A stretch of DNA of 64,000 nt, taken from contig VWZX01009068.1 in NCBI GenBank assembly GCA_013399015.1, positions 1,358,816-1,422,815 of the forward strand. The letters run 5' to 3'. Positions 39,691 to 51,600 of this stretch are shown here, piece by piece. The first letter of the stretch is position 1, and every line of letters starts with the position of its first letter. The position numbers and the translations under genes are program-made. This stretch comes from Galbula dea (taxonomy: Eukaryota > Chordata > Aves > Piciformes > Galbulidae). A model generated the notes under the pieces. It saw only the letters and a program-made list of their open reading frames with translations, was not told the DNA's origin and ran no database searches.

Positions 39691-42600
39691 CTGGGGAAGG
39701 AGAGTTCACCTGCCTGTTAATGCCAGAGCTACCCCACCGCTGGAATCCTCTGCTCTGACCGTGGTTTTGTTCGTTAAGCACCAATGCCTCCACCAGAGGT
39801 TTGAAGAGAGGTGTTCTAACTGGGTGATGTTGCATCAGCCAGACAAGGAGCCCCCACGAAGTCTTCTCCAGAGGCCCACCCCAAGAGGAAGAGGGAAAGA
39901 CTCTTTACCCAGGAAGAAAGTAATAGGACACAAAAGAACAGTTTCAAACTGAAGGAGGGGAGATTTAGATTGGAACTTAGAAAAAACTTCTTTACTCAGA
40001 GGGTGGTGAGGCACAGGAACAGGTTGCCCAGGGAGGTTGTGAATGCCCCACTTCTGGCATGTTCAAGGACAGATTTGACATGGCCCTGGGCAACCTGGTC
40101 TAGTGGGTGGCATCCCTGCCCATGGCATGGGGGTCGGACCTACACAATCTTTCAGATCCCTTCCGACCCAGGGCATTCTATGAATCTATTAATCTTTCCA
40201 GAGTAAGAAACTCCCAAAGCTCCCCCTGATATTCTCAACACCCCAGCCACCACTGTTAGACTAACACAATCACAACCATGCTATTATCAGCCATCTGATG
40301 ACCCACAGGAGCAAGAGGAAGCTACATCCAGCCACAGACTTACAAGGGCTACCACAAGCACAAGTTGGACAGAGCTCTGCTATCACCACCAGATTTAGGC
40401 TTTAACAGTTCTGCTCATCCACATCCAGGTAGGGAAGACACTCTTCTCCCCTTAGCTGGTCCATTTCTGAGCAGCAAAGAGTGCTGAGACCATCTCTACA
40501 CCAACACAATGGAGCAGGTCCCACCATTTACCCTTCATCTCTCAACCAAAAGAGATGCAAGGAAGAAGTCCTTGCTGTTTTGCTTGCAGTCAGTGTGACC
40601 AGCCACTGTTTCTCTCTTGCACATGAACAGCTCTAATGATGCAGACATTAGTACAGCCATAGGCAGCAGCTGCATTAGGATATGGAGCATTGCACCAGGG
40701 ACAGCCCAGGCCAGCAGCAGGCACTGGTTCATTTAGATCGGTCACTGGTTCATTTGGAACTGCTCCTGCCAAAGATTCAAACCTGCCCAAACCGGCCATC
40801 TACTGCTGGCTGCAGGCAAGTGCTAGCAAGTTACTCAGACTGTAGAACTGGGACAAGCCAAGGCAGAGGAAGCACGCCACCAAATTGCTCCTAGAGCAGG
40901 AAGAAAGAAAATGGGTATATTTTCAGTAAATCAGCCTTACAAGCAGCACTGAGGGAAGCAAAGCCACCAAAGAGAAGCAACTAGAAGTTACTGCTAAGTC
41001 ATCACCCAGGCTATACCCACGGCCTCTGCCTGTTCTTGTGTTATAATTGGACAGGACAATACATTGCTACTTTGTGGTGATCTTGAGGTTTGTGAACAGC
41101 TGTACTAATTTAGCTGATTGAACTGTCGTGTAGAAACAAACACAGGGACCTGTAAAAGGGCAGTGAACACACACACCCCTCCCACCTCCCCCTCATCTCC
41201 CATCCAGGGGAGAGCTCCTGTGGTCAGGGTTACCTAGCATGGACCCAGCCTTAGCCAGCTTTTGTGGTTTTTTCAAAATCAGACATTACCTGGTATCATC
41301 TTTATAGCAGTGTTCACTTCACTCCAATCATGAACCTTGTCAAACTTCCAGTCCAGGATGAAGTTCCCATTGTCTGTCACCACAGGGCCCTGGGAAGGAA
41401 ACCCATTTGTCACCACCCTGAGCCCAGCCAAAGATTGTCACTGGGAGCAGCTGTCCCCACCGCAAGGGTTTACAGAGAGTAATCATTCAAGTAAATCAAG
41501 GCAGTCCACACTAAGCCTGTGAGTAAAGCCATCACCCAAGGCAGCTGCTCATCCCTCATTCTCCCATGTACAGCTAACCGTGCAGGAGCTAGGAACAACA
41601 GTGCAATTCCATCACTGCAACAGGGGATCCTTTTGACAAGAGTAAAGCCAGATTAATGACCTAAAAACAAATTCCAGGCAACTGAAGGCAAAGTAACACC
41701 CCTCTGCCTCAGTGATGACAGCATGCTGCTGGCTGCCATGAGGGAAGGTTTTGGAGCTGAAGAACTGCTGGACTTCAGAACCCACACATGCCCAGCACTC
41801 CCCCAAGCCCAGCAGAAGGAGGAATTGTCCTATCAACAGAGCAGAGACAGCCTGGGCTGAGGAAAAGGCATTTCAGCAGTGCTGAGCAGGGTGTGCAACC
41901 ACACACACCAGGAGGGACCAGCATCCTCCAAGGTCATGCTGGAGCAGCACTACATGCATTCCCCAAGCAAGGCTGGTCTCAAGTTCACAGAGAATGACAG
42001 GTTTGCTCCTCTCAGGCCCCCAAGTGCAGTACCTAAGGCTTCTTGGGATTAAAAACAAGAATTCAGCCTTCAGGTGCTAACTCCAGCCATTACTACAGAC
42101 AGCTCTCCTGTTCCCTTGCCAGGCAATGTGGGCTGGCAAAGCTCTGCTGCCCAAGTTAGGATAGGACAGTGGCAGTGGAGAGAAAGCAGCTTCAGTTTTA
42201 ATTGAGTTTAATGTAGTCTGGCTCTATTTGGTACAGAGAATCCTGGAGTGGAGTGGGAGCTGCCCCTCCAATTTCAAGACCCTCTTTGGCAGTGCAGACT
42301 GTCCTCCAGCCCCACAGCATCCCTGCAGATTAGACCCAGGCTGGCAATCTCTCCTCTCCAAGCTCAGGGATGCAACTTTAAGAGACATATACCAGACAGG
42401 CTTTGAGCGAGCAGCCTGAACACCTAAACACAGAGATCATGAACCAAAGTCTAATTAGAAGGAACTGCACAGGATGCCACTCACAGAAGAGAAAGCTCAG
42501 AATATATTAAAGGCCAGATCTCTGCTCCTCCTTTTGCTCACTTTCAGGAGGCTCCTCTGGGGAAGTGGGGATGCTCAGGGACACCTACCGCTTTGCTAAC

Positions 42601-45600
42601 AGCCATCCGCAGCTCCACGGCACCTCCAAAGTTTTTGGTCAGTGCTCTGGTGACAGGGACATAAGCCATGGGGATGACTTCAATAGGAATTCCCTTCTTC
42701 CACTGCTCCCCAAGGCTCTGTGATTTTTTCCTGAGGACACAGTTTGAGGTGGGGTTAGCATCAGACATTACATTGCTAACACCATTATCACATTACCCCT
42801 TGCAAACCCCCCTGTGGTCAGTTCACATGTGCACACGTGTAGGAAGAAGTAGTTTAATGCAGGATGCTCTATTCACTCAAACCCTGTTTTGAAATGTTTT
42901 GGACAAGCAGGACACAAGCTGTTATTTACCACAGCCCCGTGGCTATATGTACAGAAATTTGTTCTGTGCTGACAATCCCTGAGCTCAAAAAGCAGAGCAG
43001 TCATTTCCTCACAAGCTCTGCTGATTCCTAAGCAGGCCTGCTGAGTTGAAAATTAAGAAGAGCAGCTAAATTGACCTGCTGAAGCACTGGGAGTCAGGCT
43101 CTTTTCCACCTGCTCCCCTGCCCCACTGGAAGGGCGATAATGGCCTAACACAGGACCACCTGAATCCTCCCATGGGACAGAGAGGTACACTGAATAGTAA
43201 TATTTTCACCTGTAATCTGCAATAACGATGAAGCATTTTGCATATCCTGCAACTATCTTCTCCTGTGTCAAACAGCCACTGCAAGGGGAAAAGAGTAATA
43301 CAAAAATCAGAAAACAGACTGTTCCCCAGTGTGTCTGATGGTCCTAAAGTCTAGTCCCCTCCATTATGTTCTTGCTGGTTTTGGTGCTGCTGTTGTTCCA
43401 TTTCAGGGCACCCCTCCCACCCCATCACTTTATCCTCCTTGTCCCTTGCACACACTCTTGCTCAAGAGCCACCTCCCAGTGTATGGCTCTGCACAGGATC
43501 CCCTCAGCCTCTCCAGCCCACCCTAGAGACATCTGCAGTCAGAAAAGGATGCTTGGAGGCTACCTGCCATCAGCACCATACACAGACACACACCAAGGCT
43601 CACCCGCCACCTTTGATAAGGTTAAGGTCAGAGTCCACTTCATCTGCTCCATCAATGGCAACGTCAAGCTGTAGGAAGAAGAGAAACTTGGTGTGGAAAC
43701 CCCTCCTGTGCAGCATCCAGGCACTGCTCTCAGAGCACCTCAGGAGGGTGTCAGGTCCCAAGCAGCAGCCAGTAATGCTATCAGAGCTGGCACCACTTCG
43801 ATGCCAACCTGACCAGAGAAGAACTGATCTGATCATCCACCCAAGGATACCAGCTAAACCACAAGCATGTGAAGAAAAAAAACCTACAAAACAAAAGCAA
43901 AATCAAAACAACTGGTGGCCTGCAAGGCACATCATTTCAGCCTCTAGAGTTGTTAGCTAAGGGGTGGCAGGCTTCTGGGGAAAATCTTGGTCGCAACACT
44001 TCAACAACTTCATATCTCAATCTTGGGCCAGGAAGTCTCAGCCTGGAAGAGATGCCAAACACCCAGAGGAAACACAGTTCAGCAGCCTACTTGCCACCTA
44101 AAGGGACAAACACCAAGTCAAGACTAAGGCTTATGAAAAAAGATAGACTAAGCTAGTTCTGTAGCATGGCTGCTTAAACTCCCATCCTCAGGAGAGGACA
44201 AAGGAACCAAAAGCTTTATAGAGGACCAGGTTACAGGAAGGTCGGGTGAGGTCTCACCCCCTGCAGTCCTACTTACCTCTGGATGTCGGTCCAAGTCACT
44301 TAGCGTTAAGCCGTTCTGCAGGATCAGCTGACGAGCCTGGGCACCAAGAAAACACAAACGCCATTTACTGGTGGCAGGAAAGAAAAATAGACTTGTGGTG
44401 TCATTCCCCCAGCTGTGGCAAGGATGGAGCCTCCCTAGGAGAGCATCACTGCTCTACCCTGAGCTGGTAGAGAGGCTGCAGCTAGTCACATAAACACGTG
44501 GCAGGGAGAGAATGATGCTTCCAGAGCAGATTATTTTTATCAAAAGAAAACCCTGCTGCTGTGTATCTAAGCACTAGAGCAGATATGGGCTTTTTGAGTT
44601 CTGTGTTGCTTTAGCTTGGACATGATCCTCCCTTGCACCATCTAGCCCCTCCTAATTCCTTCAGATTAAAAATGGGAGCAAGAAAACAAAGCATTTCCAC
44701 CATAGAAATGCAAGAGTAATAATGAAAATATTTTTCATATTGGAAACAAAACCCAAAAAAAACAACCAAAAAAAAGGCAAAAAAGAAAAGCACAAGTCAT
44801 GGAAGAAGTGTGGGAAGCCTCCCGAGACACCTGTCTGGTGGCTCTGATCTACGGTTACTGAAGTGGCTGTGTATTTCCCTCTAGTGGCAACACAACACAG
44901 AGCACCCACAGTTACCCTCCACTTGGTCTATCAGTTTAAACAGGAGTTCAAGCTTACAGAACCTTGAATTGGTTGGATTTTCTGTGTTACAAAATACCAC
45001 TTGACTGACATGCCCTCCCTGCGCGGATTCTGCTCGAGTCTGACCTTCCTCCTGTGCTGTAGCTAGACCAAGAAACCCCAGTACGATAGCCTGGATCAAC
45101 TGATTCCCCTGAATTTTACCCACTAATGCTAAAAATATGCATCAGTCACATGTACTTGCATCCCAGAAACATTAAGATGAGTTAGCAGGTGATAACTCCT
45201 GGCAATGAGATATGATTTGAATCATTTATCATGGCATTTCATAGCATGCAGTTTTAACACCTGTAGGCTGTGAGCTCTTGATCTGTGCACTAGGACTGCC
45301 TTAAGGACACACAAAATAAAAAGAATCAAAGTCAGTGGATTTACACCCATTACATTGTGTCCACAGAGATACTTCAGGGATCCAGGAATTGAAAGCATTG
45401 AAAAAAAACCGTGTTGCACATGCAGGCCATATCCTGAACAGTCTTGGAGCCAGCAGTGTGGAAACGAGGTGGTTCTCTTCAGGCTCCCTGCTTGCAAGGC
45501 AATGGGAGCAGAGCAGCAGGAATCAAAAGCAGAGCTCTCTCAACTGGGGGAAAAGCCTTGGTAACTGAGCAGCTCTTGCCAAGAATGCTCTTGCTTCGTG

Positions 45601-48600
45601 CTCTCGGCACACATCCGAGTGAAAAGAAGAAACAACACAAAAGCCATGGGACAGATACTTACCCTGGCTCTAGCTTTACTGATGGTGATGGAATAACCCA
45701 ACCTGACAACAGGGAAGGGAGGAGAATAAAAGCCCACTGAAATCAATTCTTCCTTGCCAGTGACCTCAGGCAGCCATCTACACCTGTACATAGCGAAAAT
45801 AAGATGCTGTTTTGCTGACCTGGGAATGCTTCACTCAGAACTGATCGAGGTCTAAGGGACTGCAAAAGACATGAGACAGCCTCGTGTCTGGGGGATTCTG
45901 GCTCCTGCAGGTGTATGATCTCTTCCCTTTAACAGCAAACTTTTTGTTTTACTGGCAAGAAACTGCACAGTGTTACATGAACTGTCCCAACACTTCCAGC
46001 AAGGACAGGCTCCAGCCCACCTCCACTACGGGAGTTTTATCACTATGTTCTGTAAGATCTAATGACTGAACTCAGAGCACTTTTCCTAGCTTCAAATCTC
46101 AGGATGGGGACCATCTGGTGAGACAGACTCTCACCAAAGCCTGTACATGTAACAGAAGTACTGACATAGGTTAGAAAAGAGAAAAAAAAAAAAAAATCTA
46201 GTTTTTACTTTTGCCCTTCCCAGCAGTTTGTGTTATACCCCAGCTGGCCACTACTGGTTTGCAACAGCTGGCAAAAGACAAAGTCCCATCACACTACACT
46301 CACACTTAAAGAACATCTGTAGGGTAAGAGGATATTAAGTTTTTGTACGATTTTAGGATAATTCAGGTTGGACTCCAGCCAACCTCCAGGTCAAAGCAGG
46401 GTCAGCTACCAGGCTGCTCAGGACTCTACCCACTCAGGTCTTGAAAATCTCCAAGGACAGCCTCTGCACAGCCTGCCTCACTGCTTGATTGTCCTCATGG
46501 TGGAAAAGTTGTGACACATGTAGAATCCTAAGGTCCACACAAGGACCATGAGAAGGACACGTGGCCAATTCCTAGACCGTTGCCACCAAGTCTTGAAAAC
46601 CCCATGGGTGGTCCTCATGTCACCTCTCTCTGCCTGAAGGGGACAAGGTGACAGCTGTTCCTCTGCAGCACATTCCCACCTCAGGGAACAGAGGAAGAGA
46701 GAACAAAACCAGTTGCCTGAAGGCATGAAAGTTGTTCAGAAGCTTCCCCAGCAGCTCTGCATTCCACCACTAAGTCACATTCTCCCCCTTCCTGCAAACT
46801 TTCCAACAGCTAGCTTGGTATGAACCAATCCCTGCAAAAGCTGCACAGCAAAGGACAGATTAAGCTGATTTCTTTCCTGCAATTTCTTATAAAAGCCACT
46901 TGATGCTTCTCAAGTTCTTCCTGAAAAAACATGAGCTTGCTATTATTGCTTGCAGTGTGATTTTTACAGCTTTCAGGTCTGGGTTCAGAATCAAAGTGTC
47001 TCCTGTGGGTTTTGTATTATGACTCCAGTTCACGACCAAATAGTATATTTCCCACAAGTGGGATTCAGAGCAAAGCCACACACCAACACTGACATAACCT
47101 GTGTTACCACACTGGTTAAAGACACACCCCTTAGCACTACCAGCATCCCTGCAACTCAGCTCAGGGTAAGCCAGCACCATCACCACTGTTCTCCTGAGGT
47201 CCATCTGCAGACTGCATCATGACTGCTTTCACCAGTACTTTCAGTTAACTCACACCAGTGAGCCAGTCTATAGAGCAGCGTGGTTGCCTCCTGCAGCCAA
47301 AGGGAACATCCTTTGAGTGAGTGTTTGGACTAGAAGAAAGCAAAGGAGGAAAACACTCACCTGAAAAGACGTAGGGATGCAGACAATCGTCAGGTTCTCC
47401 TGTTTAACCCTCTCAGCTGCAGGATAAAAAAGGGAGAAACTTCAGTCTGTGCATTGCAGAAGAAAAAAAAACAACACACCAGCTTTCGCTTTAAGAAATC
47501 AGTTCAGAGCAGCCCCTCTGAATCACTGCAATTACTTGCTTGGCTTGCGAATAACTCAGTCACGCCCAAAATGCAAACAGGTGCCACCCTGCATGGGCTA
47601 AAGCTCAATTTCTACAATCAGAAATGTTTAAACATACACCCTGGCTCAGCCCAAGACACCAGGAGCCATTAACCTTTATCTCTCCAGCAGGAGAGGAGCC
47701 TGGTCAGCAAATCCTCACCTGGGAAATTAGCCCCAGTCCCCTGTCTCACTCCATTAGACAGGTTTTGCTGTGCTCCTTGTAAACAGAAAGCTTCAGCAGC
47801 TGTCTGAAAGGTTTTCTGGCTTGTTGCCTTGGGGACATCACATTCATTTATTATAGAACATTTAAATATATGGCAGGGAATGGACTAATAAAACACAGTA
47901 TTCCATTAAATGGAAGGAAATATTTCCTCCCCCAGGTTAACCTCAAATGACTAAAATCTATTACTAAAATATTATTATGGACAAAATGTTATTTTAGTAA
48001 TTACAATACTCTGGCATAAGCCAGCAGCCTGAGAGTCAGCAACAGTTCTGGCAACAGAGCAAGCACAGCTACATGCTTCAAGGTAAACTTGCTGCTGAAA
48101 GGACTGAAGATGCAATACGTGAGGCTGTTAAAACCCACATCCCAGTGCCAATTCATTCAGTAGACACGAAAAGTCAGAATTCACAGCTTGGAACAGACAC
48201 TCCACCTTAAATACTGTATCCAGTTCCTGAGAGACCGATTCTGTCAGTGTTGAGAGTGGCTGCAATACTGAGCCAAACCCAGAAAGCTGAACTGCAGCTC
48301 CCAGACAGGTAAGTGTATTGCACACACAGCGTGGGGTACAGTGGGTGCTGGGGGCAGGCACAGCACCATCTCTACTGTTTCCCTGAGAAGCAAAGCATTG
48401 TGCTGTGCTCAGACCCCTAAGGGAGCTGGGCGTCTCAAAGGGACTTCCCAGCCACAGAGTGTCATCCAAATGGGACACGCTGAACTCTGTGTCCACCTCT
48501 GAGCCAGAGCAAGACTTCCATGTATGACAGGGCTGAGGCTGTGCTCCTGACCCATCACACGTGGCTGCTCTGTTTTGCATCCAAGGACTGTGAAGCAGGA

Positions 48601-51600
48601 CAAGGTAAAGGACCTCCACAAGCAGAACTGCCCTAGGGCTGAGAGCACCCACAGAATCATTACAGTTGGAAAGGACCCTCAAGATCATCAAGTCCAACCG
48701 ATAGCCCTACACTACTCTTATCCCTAAATCATCCCCTGAAGAAACACATCAGTCCTCTTCTTAAAAACCTCCACCACCTCCCTGTGCAGCCCATTCCAAT
48801 ATCTCACCCTGCAAAGGGAACTTTGGACCTGTAATGAGCCAGTAGGATAATTGCCCTCACATTAACTTTGCAAAAACGTGTTTGCCTCACTTGAATATTT
48901 TGCTGAAATTTTCTGAATCACACCTTGAGCACACTTGCATCTGGGGCAAGCAGATAAACCTAGCTGTAGGGTATAAGAAAAAAACAATCACATTCCTCAT
49001 TTCCATGACACTTCAGCAGGACCCTCAATGTGAGCAGTGTGGATATGAGCAAGCATAAATTTGTGTCAGCCACAAACAAATGGGTTAACGGAAGCAGAGC
49101 AGCTGCATGGCCCAAAGCCACAATGCAAGTCGGGACTTGGCAGAGCTGGAATGCAATGGAGGGGTTTGGCTCCAGTTTGTAGTGGGTGCCAGTAAAGCTC
49201 TTTGCCTAGCTGTATGGGGAGAACAGGTGGCAAATCATTACCTCCTCAGGACCTTCTACACAATAAATTTGGAGCACAAAACCTACTCTTAACCTTCAGC
49301 TTCAAAAAGGACACAGCAGTCGTGAACAGACCCAATGCATCAGCTCTAAACAGCACCCAGACTTTTCCAAGTAGCTGGGCAGCTGGACAAAGGGACTCTG
49401 TGGTGGGAAGCACACAAAGGGGAGCATCCTACCTAGTCGATGCACTGCATGGACAATTGTAGAACCACTTCCAATTCCAAGAACTTGATTATTCTGCAAA
49501 TGAAAGAGAAAGAGAGGAAAGGTGTTACTGGGAGCTCGGCACAAGGGCTGTCTGCTTTACTCAGCAGACTTGACATTATATAAATACATGCAAGAAGAAC
49601 CTTGCCCAAAAGTGCACACCAACAAACAACACCTTAGCACACTGCAGGCAAGGAAGGGAACACACTGTGCCACTGAGGGGACAACCACTGTCTGCAGCTA
49701 AGGGATTTTAAGCAATTCACCCTCTCCCTAAAGGCTATGTGCTTGCTACATACCACCACGGCCTGAGACTCAGGCTGCTGAACACACACCCTCTGCTAGT
49801 TGCTGGCACTCCATGCATTCTCTCCTGATGGAAAGCTGGGAGCTCTAGACAATACCACAAAGGATGAAACTGAAACAACCTCAAGATAACATCTCCCAAG
49901 GAAGCCACACGGTAAAAGCATGGGTTTGCTGCCAGCGGTATTGTTAGTAAACAGTACAGCTGTTCTGGAGTATAATAAAAACTGCTTTCCAAAACACAGT
50001 ATACAACTGCTTATATGAGAGTCCAGCAACATGCTTGACAGATGGGTGAGCCTGGCAATATATGCTGAAGAGGATCACATTTTAACCACAGCTCAAGCCT
50101 GGCATTTCTCTGCTTATGGTATGGTTTAAGGAGGATCACTACCATCTCATCCAGAACACAGATATGCTTCTAAAAGGTGCTGGAGGCTAAGGGCAGATTG
50201 GTGCAACTGTGTTACCTCTGCAAGAGGATTCTCTGAGATGTAAATCTGTTCGTTATCAGCTCAACCTCCCACCTATTGAGAGCTACCTGTAGCCTCTTGC
50301 ACAGTTCCAATTTCCAATGTACTTCCTTTTCTTTGGATGGGATCCAAATAAACGGACTTAAGGAGGCCCCAATCACTTCAGATGAGGAAGACTTCATGCC
50401 AGCCCTGTGCCTGCATCTCTGGCTGTTGCACATTATCTCCTAGACATTAGTCAGGTCTGGAGCTCTTTCCCCATGTCCAGCAAACACAGAGTTCAGCAGC
50501 TGTGGAAAAAGCCACATCTGCAGCATTTCAACCAGCTAAAATCTTAGAGGGAGGCTAATGTGGCTTGCCTGAAAAGGTGCAGCTCTAGGCAGGTCACATT
50601 CCTCTATGATTAACGACTTCCCTTCCTTCTACAGGTTAAAAGCTTAAAAACACAGAAGTTCTCCAAAGCCGAGCACACAACCAGAGACTTGGCTTATATC
50701 CCAGCCCTCACTTATCACTGTGACTCTGCAAACACAGAAAGCAACAGATCACAGCTGCACGCCTGAGATGTTGCCAGCAGGAACCCAATAGCTCCGGAGG
50801 TTTCTTGGTTTCACCCACCCAGAAAGCAGAGCCAAGCCCAGACACCCAAGGAAGGGGCAAGCAAAGCTGCACTGAGTACACAGGCAGTACTGGTTTTCCC
50901 AAGGCACTTTTTTTGACCCGGTAAGAGGCATTTTCTTCTCTTTGCCCTCAGTTTTAGAGGGTGGGACAGCTCCCTGGAACAGCTGGATGCCCTAAAGGGA
51001 CGGAGAAAGCCTCAGCATCAGCCAAGCCATCGTAATGAAGTGGGAAGAGCTCAGAAGGGTCCCAGCCCATTGCTGACAATGAACTTGAAGGCATTTATCA
51101 TTAAGAAGGGGTGAAGCACACACCCCCCCCATGAAAGGAAAAAACACAAGACATTTCAAGTTGTTTACTATGACCCCAGCAAATAAAACCAAGGCACTAA
51201 TCCACAGCACTGCTAAGCACCACAGCACCACCCATATACGGACTCCACGAGTGGAGACAGCAGCAATCAGAACGCTGTCCCTGCTAATCCAGGGGCTGAG
51301 GGATGCTGCCCAACGTTGGAGATGCCAACAAGGCAACACACATTGAGCGGCTGTCAGCAGCACCACATGGGCTGAGCAGTCCAACATAAGTGTCCACAGC
51401 TAGGATTTATGTGGGCAAAAAGCAGAAGACAAATACAGTGCAAAGCTCAAAGTTTCCTCTTATTAAACCTCAGGACCTAAAGCTCTCACCTATCTTTTGA
51501 TTTCTAATGGAGATGCTAACGATGCCTGCCTTTGGAGGTGTTGTGCAAGCACAAAGCCAGCTCTCCCCAAGCAGCTTACAGCACTAAAGCCCCAAGCCCC

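Noticed and set aside
48128..48697. A 189-codon open frame on the minus strand in RPIA intron 2
   Set aside because: Its start lies in a CR1 3' end, the first codon is TTG, and the rest matches no protein; it is read-through from a repeat into intron.
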